Positions 47,706 through 61,277 of a DNA stretch of 64,000 nt are shown one piece after another. This DNA is from Monosporascus cannonballus (taxonomy: Eukaryota; Ascomycota; Sordariomycetes; Xylariales). The position numbers and the translations under genes were made by a program. Location: the NCBI GenBank assembly GCA_004154925.1, contig QJNS01000079.1, positions 1 to 64,000 on the forward strand, in the 5' to 3' direction. Position 1 is the stretch's first letter. Every line of letters starts with the position of its first letter. The notes below the pieces were generated by a model. It had not been told where the DNA came from. It made no database searches and was given only the letters and a program-made list of their open reading frames with translations.

Positions 47706-48624
47706 AATATTTAATATAAAATTTATTGTTTCGAAATTCTTATTTAAAAATAATATTAAATAATTATTTGAAATATTATTTTATTAAAGATATATATTAT
47801 AGTTTTAGGTTTATTAAATTTATGTTAATATAGGATTTGAATAAATAAGAGTTTAATTAATAAACGTTGCTTAATATTCCATATATAAATAACAAATAGT
47901 GATTATAGAAGTCGATCGAAAATAATAGCGATTGTAATTATAAAGATATAAGAGATATTTTATTATCTAAAGATATAAAGGGTAAAAAAAGGATATTAAA
48001 AAATATAACATATTATTTGTTTTAATAAAGTATAATACAAATACTTATATAATAATTTTAAACCATATTTTTACAAATTTAAACAATTAAGTAATGTATT
48101 ATTATAATATTAAAAATTTAAATAACCTTTTAAAAATACAATTCAAAATTACTCGAACGTAACAAATAAAATTGTAAAATAATTTTTAAAAGAAGTTTAT
48201 TTATAAAGTTTTTTCTTATTGATAATGTTAACAAAAGTAAATTACGAACGCTTAAAACATACATGAAAAATAGGTTATCAATAGGGTAAATTTAACATTT
48301 AAAGTTACAGGTAAAGTATTTTATATGTGTCTTACTTGAAAATAACAGCAAATTATAATTTATATTTAATTATTAATATTTTAACCATATTATTATTAAA
48401 AGTCAACTTTTATTATTTTTAATTATTAAACCAAAACTCCGTTTTAGGGAATTACATAATTTAAAACGTTTAATGCTAGAAATTCGTATAACTTTAATAA
48501 AATTAAAAAGAAATAAAAACAAAAAAATCAATTCTCAAATGAAATACGAATTATTTAAATATTTAATTACGTTAATAAAATTTATAAATCTATTAGTAAT
48601 GTTTAACGCATAATAAATTTTATA

Positions 48625-49923
48625 ACTTACCTGATAAGCTTACCGAATAATTAAGCTTATCGGATAGTTTTTGACAACTTTTAATTACCCAATTTCAATT
48701 AACCATTTTTCAATACTAACAATATAAAACGGCTTATATAAAAAGCAAGAACAGATTTATTTGTCCAGGCTGAAAAACGAGACCCAATATTTAATTATAT
48801 AATATTTAGTTCCATTTATGAAATCGCTTATTTTACTTTGTACGAACGATATATCGATAAATCCTTCAAAACCGATATTATCTTTAATTCGCGAAAATTA
48901 ACGTCAATCGAAAAAAAATCGATTATCGACCGAATCCGTAACTTAGATATAGAAACATTTCCTGTCCGGCTTTAATATTTTGAAAATATGGCGAATATAT
49001 TGCTTATTTAACTTGTTGCAGGATGCGTCGGGGTTAAATAAATGTCGAATTTTGTTTAACGGCAAAAAAAAAACTTAAAATGCGTTTAAATCGAAAGATT
49101 CATTATTAAAAAATATTATGCGAATATCAAGAAATATTTCGCAAATAGTTTAAATTTATTCGAGTTATAATTTCAAAATACGGTGTTATAAAAAAAGATA
49201 TTTATAATTTCGACGAAATCAGATTTTCAATAATGCTTTTTATAATAACTGGTATAGTAATTATCGGTACTGAAAAAGGTAAAAAACCTAAATAAACGTA
49301 ATAAAAGAATTAGAAATAGGTTACAATTATATATGTTATTAATTCGTAAGATTAGATATTATTGTTATTTATTATTTAGCTGGAAAAAATTACCTTAATT
49401 CTTAATACCGAAAGAATCTATTACCAGCCGATTAGAAAATTAATTTAAGTGATAATAAATGAAAAACGAACGAATTAAGTTTAAAGTAGGTTTAATATTT
49501 CGATAAATATACTCGAACGGGTACGAAAAAATCGAAACGTTTTCTTATCTTCGACGAGTACGAAAGTTATTATTTGATAAAATTCGAAGAGTATTACGCG
49601 AATAACGGTATTATTACGCTTTATATGCTTACCTATTCCTTTTATCGGTTTTAGCTTTTCGACTTATTTTGTTTTTTTACTTTAAAACGCGTTTATTCGC
49701 TTTATATCGAGAATTTGATACCATGTTACTAGACCCATATCACGAAAAAAAGTTTTCGCCGGTTTTTACAATGCGTTTAAAGTTGCTGTAACGTCCGAGA
49801 ATATTAAAGCCGGATTCGCAAAAACTGGATTTGTTTTATTCGATCTCAATAACGTTTTATCCGACTTGGAAATTTCTCCAGCTATACCTATATCGACCGT
49901 ATCGCCGTTTACCTCCGCCCGTT

Positions 49924-50000
<77 letters not shown>

Positions 50001-50580
50001 CGNNNNNCCCCCCCCCCCCCCCCCCGACGAGAACCTCTAAAAATATTCGCGAAATAACAAAACATAAATGTTATTTATAAAAGAAAATCAAAAATTACCA
50101 GGGTAGCTTGCCGATAAAAATAACTAAATCGGTTAAATTTTTAATGAAAAATAACTTGATACTATTATATAAAAATACTTTTTAGAAAATCAAAATAATT
50201 ACTTATGCGAAACGAACTATATCTTTAATTAACATTGAAAGATCAAAAACAAACGGCTTTAAACAGGAGAAATATTTACTATACGAAAGGAATAAGCTGC
50301 TTTAGCGGAGAAAGAAAATAATAATAAAAGATATAACTAATAACGGCTGAAAATACTAGTCGCAAAAAGGTTAAGACGAAAAAGCAAAAATATAACATTT
50401 GCGACAGGTTCGGATATAATACGCGTATTTGTAAAAAGATTATAAATATATTTAACGAGAAAAAATCCGATTAATTTGTATTATTTTGATATATTGTAAT
50501 TAATTGATTTGAATTTGTTATCGAATGTTGTCAAAAACCATCCAGTGAACTTGTCTATCCAGTGAGCTTGTTCGAGACGT
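48625..50580 (+). mobile_element. Fot1/pogo-type DNA transposon remnant
   Basis: 1956 bp flanked by TA (48623-48624 and 50581-50582), with 54-bp terminal inverted repeats. The inner 14 bp (GTTTTTGACAAC core) are nearly identical, and each end holds two AAGYTYACYGGAT-like subrepeats. Inside, a degraded transposase in the plus direction keeps IYNFDEIRFS, the DDE-type YNFDE motif of the Fot1/pogo (Tc1-mariner) group, and YLAGKNYL downstream. Upstream is an HTH-like part with GCVGVK. The target was the reverse transcriptase of element G. Size matches typical Fot1 elements. RIPped and inactive. Confidence 0.85.
49926..50025. other. Assembly gap with poly-G and poly-C flanks
   Basis: 72 G in a row (49926-49997), CAGCG, five N (50003-50007), then 18 C (50008-50025), inside the transposase region. 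Long poly-G next to N in an AT-rich repeat is most simply a sequencing or gap-filling artefact. Any polyglycine or polyproline frame here is false. Confidence 0.85.
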
Positions 50581-53350
50581 TATTACGAAAGTATTTCGAT
50601 ATTTTCGTTATATATTATTTTAATTAGAGTTTTATTTATTTGAAAATAAAAAAACTATATAATATATATATATATATTTAAGATATTTTAAGTTTTATAA
50701 AATGTTAAATTAATAATTAATGTCGCGAAAAATCAAATCTATAAGTAAGAAATAGAATATTGGAGATATATTATGACATTAGAATGTATTAAAGTATATC
50801 TTCAAAAAATACTATAATTAGAAACATTTACAGATTAATTATAATTAAGGAAATATCAGTATTTTTTAAGTGTATTTAGTATTATAACAAATCTACCTAG
50901 AACTTTAGCAAATATATTATATTTTTAATTAAAGGTATCAAAAAAAGAAATTTAAATACTGTAAGTAGAGAAAATCTTTCAAAGAATAAAAAATATAATT
51001 ATTAATAGAGTAATATTAATTATATATAACTTAATACGTTTCGTGAAATTAAAAACTAATATTTCGAATTACGTATTATATACGTTAATTAAACAATAAT
51101 ACAATTAAACTAAATTATATGTTATCGCATGTTTTTCAAATAAGGTAAAGGGAAAACCCAATTCAATTTCGATATTTTAAATACAAAATTTATAAGTATA
51201 ATTATATATTTAGAAAATTGTAAGAAATTTCTTCAAGGAAATCTTTATTGAATTACAGTATATACGAATAATTAAAATTTTATTTGTTTTATTAGAGTTA
51301 AAAGACTTACGTAATAATAATTATAATATGCAAAAAAAACAATCAATTTTGATTTCGCTATTATTTATAAAAAAATGTTTCAAAAATAGCAAAACGGATA
51401 TACTAAATAAACGACTAAATTTCGAAAAAGAATTAATTAAAGTTAGCTATATAATTTTTAACATTACTCTAAAAAAGTATATATTTTTACATTAAATTAT
51501 AAGAATACAGGTTTTATTATATAAGATATATTAAGAAATTAAAAATACAACGATAATTAACCAAAAAAACGAAAAATTCAATAACTTATAAGTCCCGAAA
51601 ATATATTTAATAAACTTAAAACGTGATATATATAAATATTAATAATACAAATGTTAAAGGGTTTACAAAACTGTAATATTATTTTAGCGTATTTATTATT
51701 TCTTTAAAATAAAAATAATAATTTGAAAATTACAATAATAATACAATATTTATAATAAAACAACCCTATAATGATAAATGTTTTGCGGAAAATTATAACT
51801 ATTACTAGTTTTAAAGAAAGCATAAAATCCCATTATTAGATATTTTATTATTAATTTCTTTTATTTACAGATTTATCAACAGGAACATATTACGATAGCA
51901 TTTTCATAATCGTTTATAAATTTACAATACCTCTTTACTTTTTACTTTATTAAAAACAAATATTAATACAGAATAAAATTTTATATTTTTTAAAACATAG
52001 GTTTAATATATACGTACTATTATATAATAGTATTTTTAATACATATATTACGTTTATTTTAATGTTGTAATAAAGGTTTATAATATAAATCGGCTAAAAT
52101 TTTAAAACATTTATTATTTAATTGACATATAATAATAATTATTAAACAAATATTAAAATTATAATAAAAACTGTAAATTCTAATTTGATAGCGGATATTT
52201 AAAGATATATATATAATACACTGATGAATATTTAAATAATATTTACGTATATATAATATAAATAATGATATTAAAAGGTTAATTTTAAAATTATAATTCG
52301 TACAGAATTAAATATAAAAATATTATAACTAAAAAACGATAAAAAATTACCTTTAAAGCATAATATATCTTATTATAAATCATATTTAAAAACAAATCCA
52401 GTACAAAATTCGATTTTAAATCTATCGGTTTATATAAAACTCTTAAGAATATTTAAAAATATAATTATTAATTAGACTTTTTATGAAAAGTTAATTCATA
52501 GCTAATTATTTATATTTTCTTATTTAAATTAATAACAAATAGCATTAAAAACTCCACCAAACGAAACAATGTAAAAACAAAAAACAAAACAATATATTAA
52601 ATAAAAGAAATTCTGAATGTAAGTTTAAAAACAGGGACTTACTTAGTACATAATTAAATAGAAAAGTTATCCGAATTTCGAGAAAATTTAAAAATCCGCA
52701 AAAAATCTTATAAACGCTTAACGCTTATTACGGAATTTTTACTAATAAAGACGGAACTTGAATTTGCATTTTAATCAATATTTTAAAAAGCTGGCATTTA
52801 CGAATTTACGGAACTCCAGTTAATAACGTTTATATATTTAAAAATTTGAATTTTTATAATCGTTTTTCTTTTGCAGTATTGGAAGTTATTAAATTCGTCT
52901 AGAGATTAAAAAACGCTATTAATATGTTTAGTATTTCACATTTATTGTTATTGCTGTTAACGATAAATAAGGAATAACCGGGCAAATAAATCGGATAAAG
53001 TTTTTTCGGCAATTAATTGTGTTTTTAATAACGAATTTCTGTGATAAAATATTTAATTATAAGGATAAAGATATTTATTCCATTATATAGCAGGTTACGA
53101 TTTAAATATTTCTTATAACGGATAATTCTTTTTTGTTATTTGATAAACAAAGTTTTTTTTAAAAAAACAAAAAGAAATACGATATAATTTCGAAACCTGT
53201 TATTTTTACTAAATTAGTTAAAATATAACGTTATTTGTTTTTACGAAAGCGACGTTTAGAAATACGACCAGATATAATTGAAAAAAATAAAGGACTTACT
53301 AGAAAAAAAACTTTTAAAACAAAGACTTTTTTTAAAAAGAGAGGAAATTG

Positions 53351-53701
53351 TATTACAATTTAACAAATTACAGCCTTTGAAAACGGTCGTAATAGAAATA
53401 ACCAAAATAACCAAATCGGTTAGATTACGTAATCGATTATTAATTTACTAGAGGTAAACTAATGAGCTAGATTATCAATTTACTAGTGGTAAGCTGGTAA
53501 GCCGGCTCAGAATATATATATTCGTTATTTCTATAATTTATATAATAACAGATTGTAATAATACTTCGTTATTTAAAACGTTTTTGATATTACGAAACGT
53601 AATTAATTACTGTATTATTGCTTAAGATCTTGCAAAACTTCTGCTAACATAAACTCGTACGACTTAGATTTAATAGTTAATTAAATTCGTTAGCTATTAT
53701 T
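53351..53701 (+). repeat. 3' LTR of element G (type I U3)
   Basis: About 351 bp after the purine-rich AAAAAGAGAGGAAATTG. U3 keeps degraded copies of the 35-bp repeat. The end (AGCTATTAT) is uncertain by a few bases. Confidence 0.7.
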
Positions 53702-54904
53702 CTCCTGTTTTAATTTGATAAACATATATTATTATTCAATAAATTAAACATATAATATTTTTTGATAAAATGAACAAAAATATAAAATGTGTAACTTTAA
53801 AAAGTAATAAATACATTTTCTTATATATTATGTCCGATTTACTTAAAATGTTAAAATGCTTTTAAGTTTTATATTTATATAAATTATCTTTATTATTTTT
53901 AAAAAAAGATTTGTTAACTGATTTATATCCTCGTTATTATAAGTGTACCTTAGCACAGAAATTAATAATTATGACTACAATAAAGTTAACTTATTTGTAC
54001 AACTTATTTAAATTGTTACTTTAATTCTACCATAATTGGTTTTCGACTTAAAGAAGTTTTTATTTCTTTAGTCGCTTAATTATATATGATATTAATTAAT
54101 TTAAAAACAAATAGTAGCGTATTACGTAAATTATAAATTTACAATATATTTAACATATTGTAATCGACACACACTATTTGTTTTTTGAAATTATCAAGAA
54201 TTTGTATAACTAACCTTTTTTTGCAGCTAACTTTAATTTTCGGAAATTAAAGATAAAATCTGATTAGACGCCTATATTATTATATCTGCGGATTAAAGTA
54301 ATTTAACACCATTGTGTATAACATCGAGGCCTTTTTTTAATAATTAGATTCTTTATTTCTTTTTAAACTTTTAAACGATGAAATTTATTTTAAATAAGTG
54401 TATAACACATTTTATATTTTTAACGTTCACAAATGTGTAAAGTAAATTAGAAATTTCCGATTTCAATAAATTGATCCGACACCATATTTAAAACGTTTAC
54501 TTATATAATACGTTTATAAAAAAATTCACTAATTACCTTTTGTACTAAGGAAATATAGAAAAGGTATATTCTTAACCAATAATTGTACATTATTACCGAA
54601 GTAGCGATTGTATTTATTAAATTGCTATAATATTCGAACCGTACATAATTTATACATGTATATTCTTTATTTTACTATTTAAATCCGAAACATTTAAACG
54701 TTTATCTTAACTGTTCTTCTTCACTTTAAAGTACTTGGTTAAAACTTATATAAAATGGTACGTTATAAAATTAAGTTTACCATGTTAGACCCGTATTTTT
54801 TAATTTAACCTTAATATTCTAAAGGTTATTAATACTATTTAAGGTTTTATAACTTAAATCTTTATACATATAAACTTTTCAAGATTATTTAATTTCGATA
54901 ACGG
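53702..54904. other. AT-rich block, no feature recognised
   Basis: 1.2 kb of AT-rich sequence between G and H. It shows more non-CpG cytosines than the retroelements, so it may be differently or less strongly RIPped. No similarity to the Gypsy copies and no coding motif was seen. Confidence 0.4.
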
Positions 54905-54909
54905 AAACG

Positions 54910-55329
54910 TGTAACGGCTAGGGGTTTAACCAATTATTAAACCTTAGTCGTACGGGTTTATATTGGTAGAAGTAATATGGGAAACTGAGCAATAAATACA
55001 GTAATCGTGTTACGTTTCTTAATACCTTATTATTGCAAACGATTGGTATTGATAAGTGTTATAAGCTGAAGTTATTTAAACTATGGAATTAATGAACGTA
55101 TATATCCTTGTCTTGGCTTAAGGTGTTTATTATGGCTTAACGACATTTTTCTAGTTGAGTCCCCTTGAGCCCCTTTAAGCCCCCTTTGGTGCTTATCCGG
55201 CTTAAGCCCTTTTGACCAATTAGGGCCCTTGAGCCCTTTGAGCCAGTTACGTGACTTCTTGGCTAGGTCGGGGTCTGGTTCTTCAGGATCCCGACCGTTT
55301 TCAGAAGCTAAGACCGTTAGGTCATAACA
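54910..55329 (-). repeat. Left LTR of element H (type IV U3)
   Basis: 420 bp, TGTAACGGCT...GGTCATAACA. U3 is GC-rich with short tandem CCCCTTGAG/CCCTTTAAG-type units (55155-55245) and TTACGTGA at 55247-55254. Confidence 0.82.
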
Positions 55330-58300
55330 TCGTACTAAATGTTTTCAGTATGTTTCTGTAATTTATATTTTATTCGTTTTTTTTTATTTTTTAAAAGAAT
55401 GTTATTATATTGTTAGACTTTCTAATATATATTAAAAGGTATTGCCCGAATTGGTATAACGTATTATAAGCGTAAAGAAATTTTTGAAATATTTTTAAAA
55501 ATTATATAATTAATTTTAACCAATTTTCTTCGAAATTTGGTTGTTTACTTAAGGCGTTTACTTTATTATTTTTTAAACTACTTTTGTGGATAACAACGAA
55601 ATCAAAATTCGCTAATTTCTCCGCGTAACGAAATTATCGTTCTGTAAATTCCTTAATTATAATAAATCGCATAAAATTTTAACAATCCGTATAAACTTTA
55701 TTTTGGTGCAAATGTCCTTTTAAGAAATACCTAAAGTTTAGGAATAATATAATAATAACTATAAATTCCTTATTTAAAATATTATAATTAAGTCCGGCTT
55801 TTTTTTGCTTATATAAAAAATGTAATAAGGTATAATTTGCTTTAATTATTTTATTTTCCGATTATTATATTTAACGCATTTTCCGAAATATCGGTTTTTG
55901 ATTTAACAGAGCGGTTTAAATCGTATATAATTAATACTGGTTCGTTAATAATCGTATTTTTGATATTCTGAAATACTTTTTCCATTTCGAACATCCATTT
56001 GATTTTTTTTTTCGTAAAATTCGTTGAAGGTATAACAATTTGGCTAAAGTTTCGAATAAATTTTCCGTAATAATTGGCGAATTTAAGAAATGCCTGTACT
56101 TTCTTAACTATCGTTAATGTTTATTATTTTATAATTATAGCAATTTTCTCAGGGTTTATCCTATTATATCCTGGAGTAATAATATATCTTAAATATTTTA
56201 CTTCTTATACGTAAAACTAATTCTTTTTGCATTAATAAGTAACCTTACGTTCTATAAAGTTCAAAAAGTTTTATAAACGTAGTTTATATATTTTTTCCGT
56301 TTCTAAAAAAAATAAGAATGTCCTTGAGGTAATATATGACGAAAATATCAAAATATTTTCATAATACATAATTTATTATTCGTTAGAAAATTGCTAATAC
56401 GTTCGTAAATCCTATTAACGTAATTAAATATTTAAATATTTCGTATTTTGTTTTAAAAGTTATTTTTTATTCGTAACCTTTTTTTATACTAACAAGGTTA
56501 TATTTATTTTTAAGATCGAATATTATATATTATGTAATTCCCTCAAGTCGAGTTTTTTATTTCTGTAATTAAAAGTCATAACTTTTCATTTTTAATAATA
56601 ATATTCTTTCATTAACGCTAAATAATTATAAGTCATAATTTTCGGTTATTTTTGGTACGAAAAATATTATATAACCTACTGGTAATTTCGAAGGTCGAAT
56701 CCATTTTTTTATAACCGATTTTCCAAATATCTTTAAAAGTACGTAATTCGTTTTTGTTAAAATTGTAAATGGAGTAAAATTTCGTCGAAGATCCTTTTTT
56801 AGGATTATTTCATAATTTTATTCGTTATATTTTAATAATTTCGTATGAAGTTTCCTTTAAGAAGCTGTTTATATTTATGATATTATAGTAACATATTAGT
56901 TAGAGTTTTTAATTTTTGAGGTTATTGTTATTTTTGGTTCGTTATTTAATTGCTTTAGTTTCCCTTTAATAATAATAACGATATATTGTATTTTTCTTTA
57001 ATACCTACTTTTTTCTTATATTTTATCTTTTTAAATAGTAAGGTTTTTGTTATGTCCTTATACCTATATTCGTCGTTATTTTCGATCAAATATTAAGATT
57101 TTAATTTTTTTATCTCTTAATAAAGTAAAAGATAAACCTTATTTAGCTAGTTTTTTCATTAATTAAAATTCCGTACTAATTTATCAAAAGTAATCCTAAG
57201 ATTATATCGTAATTTCTATATAAAACGATATCGAAATTAACTATGTGGTATCGTCCTTAAATAAAAGTCTTAATGCAATTAATTTCGCGTATAATTTTCC
57301 CGTTATCGTAAGCGCATTCCTAACTTTCGACATTTATCGTTATATAAGATTTTAAGTTATATCTTGATAGCAATTTAAGTTTATTAACCATATCCGATAT
57401 AATATAATTTCTCTCTAAAGCTCCGTAATCCATTATAGCGGTATATTAATGCGTTCCGATTCGTATATCTAAAGTAATAAGGTTATTAACGGTTCTTATC
57501 GTTACGTTTAAAGCTTTTTTTAGGAGTTCTCTTTAACTTCTTTAGGTTTCGTTATTTTACGGCTTTTTTATAGGTAACGTTTTTTTTAATTCCTTTTCGA
57601 ATTTATCGAGCTTTATATAGGTTTCGGTATTTAGTGCGTTAAGTTATTGCATTTATTGTTATTGCCGGTATATTGTTCCTTGGAAATATATTAATTATTT
57701 TTAAATTTATTATAATTTATTTCTTTATTAGGTAATTTATTTCCTTATGTTTTCGATTATATCATATTATATATCGTGCTAATTATCGTTTTAAAGTGTT
57801 TCTGTAAATTAATTCATTTTTTCCTTAATAGCTTTTTTCGTAAGAGTTTGTAATAAATGTTAACTGAAAATGGAAATTTGTAACAGTTTTCTGGTAATAT
57901 ATTTTTATTATATGCTAGATTAATTCCTTTTCCGTTTCGTAATTACATTATTAATAATGATAAACGGGGTTTTCTTACGGGTATTATTTTTTTTCGGGCC
58001 AGCTTTTGATTTCGGCTAATTATTAAATATTTCCTGGGGTTATCGATCGAAAATGTCGATATTATTATTTATCGTTTTTGTTATTTCCGGTAGGTTTAGG
58101 AAAGTCCAATCCTTTATAATATATACGAATAATCCGTCTATAAATATATTGTTTTTATTTTTTTAATCGGCATATTTTCGCCGTCGATAATATATGGCAT
58201 ATATTCCGCCGTATCGATGAGGAGTTCCGGAATAGGTTTTTTCTTTTAAATTTTAATATTTGCGTAATTATCTTTATAATGCTTTTTGTTATGTTCGCGA

Positions 58301-59566
58301 TGTTTATCATGTTAGTTTTCTGGTTTTTCGTATGTTTCGTCGAATTTCTTGTCGTAATAACCTTTATTTTGTTCTTCGCTATAAGGGACCCGGTATGTAT
58401 TTAAGCTAAATTATATTAATGGATTTGTTTCCGTTTTTTTGAATTTTTCTAGATTATTCTTGGGATACAGGTTTTTAATAATTTTAACTGGGGTTTTTAG
58501 GTACCTTATACCATATTGCCTTAGCTCTCATCCTGTTATAATTAAAGTATTTAGTTTAGTTTTAGTCTTTTTTATAAATGGCTTTTATTTTTATAGGTCC
58601 TGGTTCCGTATTGTAAAAAATGTTATCACGTTAAGAAACGCTGGTATTAGCCGTATATCGGGATTTGTTATTATTTTTTGGATATTTTTAATGCGTTAAG
58701 CGTATTATCGATCGTTAATCTTAATTATTATAACGATATAATCCGATAAATAATTAGGCCGATCGAATTTGAAAAATTCTTTTTATATTTTTTAAGTTAT
58801 TGAAAGATTTAATTATTAATATTTTTTCTCTTTAATTTAGCTTAAATATTAGCTAAACGAACGTACTGCCGCAATTAAATATTAATTCTTTCTGGCATAA
58901 TTACCACATCTGTAATTTAGCTTTTATTTTTTCGTTTATTATTTCGAAAGCTTTTATTAATATTTACTTAATTTATTCGTAATCGTTATATATTTGTATT
59001 ATATCCGGCTTTTGTTTTTCAATTAACAAAGTAACGTACTTTTTTATAACGGGTTTAAATTAAATGGCTATATTTCTGGTAAATTATCCGATTAAGAATT
59101 TAATTCGTATAATAAGCGTAATTAATCGAATTAAAAAATACTCGAAATATATTTGGCATTAAATTAAAAATAGTTATAATTTAATCGAAGTTCCGTTAAA
59201 AAGTTCTGACTTGAGAGGTTTAAAAACTTTTTTTGGTTCTTTAATAAAATTTAGTTAAATAACTTGGTTTGTTCGAAAAGACTTTCCGATTCCGGGAGTT
59301 TTTTTTAAAATTCTTATGGGCGGCTTAAAAGGACGTCGTAAGGTTATTATTATTTTTCTTAAGTTAAAAAACGCGTTTGTTTATGGCATTTAGGCGTTAA
59401 AAAAACTTTTCGCGAAAAAAGCGAAGCTGTTTTTTTTCGAATTTCATTTCAATATCTAGGTTATCAAGGACCTGGTAAATAGACTATTCGGGTTATTTGC
59501 TGGTAAATATAATGTCGGCGATATTGCTTAAAGTTTAACAGTATTACTAAATAAAAACTTATAACG

Positions 59567-59884
59567 TATAACGGCTAAAGGTTTAACCAATTATTAAACC
59601 TTAATCGTACGAGTTTATATTAGCAGAAGTATTATGGAAAATTAAGTAATAAATATAATAACGTATTATATTTCTTAATACCAAAAATATCTTGGGTAAC
59701 AATATTTTATCTTAAACTGAAATTATCTAAGCTATGGAAATAATAAGCGTATTATATTTGGGCGTGGTTCTCATTAATCTTAGAATTCGTTGGATGGGCC
59801 AGCGATTCTCGCGATCACGTGACTTGAAGCGTCCCCACTCTTTTCTGACCGTTTCCGGTCGTGCCATGCAGTTGGGTCATAACA
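59567..59884 (-). repeat. Right LTR of element H (type V U3)
   Basis: 318 bp, TATAACGGCT...GGGTCATAACA. R/U5 is as in the others. The short U3 (about 59755-59884) is unrelated to the left LTR except near the end, and has TCACGTGA at 59815-59822. Confidence 0.85.
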
Positions 59885-60008
59885 AAACGCTTATATGAAT
59901 TAAAACCTCAATATAGCTATAGCCCTATAACTCGCGCTAAGGGATACCTTTTAGGGATGTTAAAATTCGTCCAGATACTGAGTACATGACTCATCCTGCC
60001 TAAATTCA

Positions 60009-61277
60009 TTACGGCTGCCACACTGTCCCAATTGTCGTATAATTAGCGTTATCCACTCCCCTGACTAGTTTGAGCTCGTGACACTGCGTTCTGGCGTAGA
60101 TTCGCGGATCTATTTTCACTGGCCGCAAGTACACCTGTACCGCTCTTAAAGAGCCTGACTCATTCGGTTCCCAGCAGTTCAGCGTGAACTTTAACGTCGT
60201 TCTGTTTCTGACAGCCAACCAAATGTGGAAGGGAATCGCTCCCACTACAGTCAGGCCGGTGAAGATCGCAGTTTTGTAATGGTCCTTCTTGGATATGGGA
60301 CCGCTTATGCCTTGCGGCGTTTTTGTGAAGCCGCCTCTGTGCCGCATGACGCCTTTGCCTTGGATAGTCATCTTTCCACACTGCATGTAACATCTGGGCG
60401 AGGGGGCGAGAAGGCCCCATTCATCTGGTCCCAGCTCTACCGCGCTATTCGACTGCATCCTGTGAGCGGCCCCGAAACCTTCAGGAGGCATTCTCCAAGC
60501 AAAGAGGGACTCGTCATTCTTGGATATCAGAAGTTCTTGCAGCCTCATGAACGCCCCCATGCCCTCTCCATACTGTGGAGTCATGTTGACGTTGAAGAGA
60601 CCCAGCATGCTGTACGCCATGTCTTCCTCGCGAGTGGTTTCGCGACCAGCCATCCAGCTCATCTTGGCCGCGATGCAGGCGTTGCGGAAGTCTTCTGTGC
60701 CGGTGAGATACTCCGCCCTGATCCGCGTGATGTGGGCGAGCGGTGCAGCCAAACTCGCCTTGGTACCAAGGAACTCCCACTTCTTATCGTAAAACTGCAT
60801 ATTTCTTGGTGCAAGAAGTTCTTGCAGTGTCCAACCACGCGTGAACCACACCGATGGATGACCAGTCTGAGAATCGTAGAAAACCTGAGGTTCGGTCGTC
60901 ACGCTGGGGTTCTTGCGGACGTCGGACATATAGGTAATACACACAACGGCGTCGCTGTACCACTTGAACATGGAGTTGATCGATTCGTGGTACTCCTGGC
61001 TACTGCTTTTATCGATACAGCAGCTGTCGATCCACATCCATCTGATGCCCTGGTACCGAGCTATCGTGCAGGCGCCGAAGATCTTGTCAAGCTGCGGTAT
61101 GCAGTGACTGTCTCTAGTATTCCTCAACTCCTTGGCATAGTCTCCAATCTGGTCGAAGGTGATCTCATTTTCCGCCCATCGATGGGAGAGGATGGCGTAG
61201 CCTTCTGTTTTGAAGACGTTCTGATGATTGTGGTGAAGCTCAAAGGTAGCGGTGTCAAGACACCGCATGTTGAACAT
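60009..61277 (-). CDS. HET-domain protein (heterokaryon incompatibility type), intact
   Basis: A single 422-codon exon with normal composition. The HET domain fills about residues 27-180, with its hallmark blocks YAILSHRW (27-34), GIRWMWIDSCCIDK (77-90) and RGWTLQELLAPRN (147-159), followed by the usual REEDMAYSMLGLFNV and MTPQYGEGMGAFMRLQE. The last 150 residues have no known motif. HET proteins of this type trigger cell death when unlike fungal individuals fuse; partner and specificity are unknown. Family members usually start near the MRCL stretch, so Met4 (61268) may be the real start. Element H lies only 120 bp past the stop codon. Codons show no RIP. The long frame on the opposite strand is a shadow. 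Confidence 0.93.
   Translation of the reverse strand: MFNMRCLDTATFELHHNHQNVFKTEGYAILSHRWAENEITFDQIGDYAKELRNTRDSHCIPQLDKIFGACTIARYQGIRWMWIDSCCIDKSSSQEYHESINSMFKWYSDAVVCITYMSDVRKNPSVTTEPQVFYDSQTGHPSVWFTRGWTLQELLAPRNMQFYDKKWEFLGTKASLAAPLAHITRIRAEYLTGTEDFRNACIAAKMSWMAGRETTREEDMAYSMLGLFNVNMTPQYGEGMGAFMRLQELLISKNDESLFAWRMPPEGFGAAHRMQSNSAVELGPDEWGLLAPSPRCYMQCGKMTIQGKGVMRHRGGFTKTPQGISGPISKKDHYKTAIFTGLTVVGAIPFHIWLAVRNRTTLKFTLNCWEPNESGSLRAVQVYLRPVKIDPRIYARTQCHELKLVRGVDNANYTTIGTVWQP

Larger units (their letters stand above)
47706..53701 (+). mobile_element. 5'-truncated Ty3/Gypsy copy G, split by a DNA transposon
   Basis: Begins in protease-like sequence and runs into reverse transcriptase. It is interrupted at 48625-50580, then continues with reverse transcriptase, RNase H, integrase (about 51470-52400), chromodomain (about 52595-52740), the antisense-ORF region and the 3' LTR (53351-53701). 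The most degraded copy: the YLDD motif is no longer readable. There is no 5' LTR. Confidence 0.8.
54910..59884 (-). mobile_element. Ty3/Gypsy element H, internally deleted, with unlike LTRs
   Basis: Flanked by AAACG on both sides (54905-54909 and 59885-59889). The right LTR (59567-59884) is followed inward by leader, gag (about 59520-58000), protease (about 57450), reverse transcriptase/RNase H (about 56950-55600) and integrase. Integrase meets the left LTR directly at 55330, so the chromodomain, antisense ORF and purine tract (about 1.9 kb compared with B) are missing. The two LTRs differ in length and in U3. All frames are RIPped. Confidence 0.85.

Noticed and set aside
49766..50065. Polyglycine and polyproline frames
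   Set aside because: They run through the 72-G run and the N gap, an artefact.
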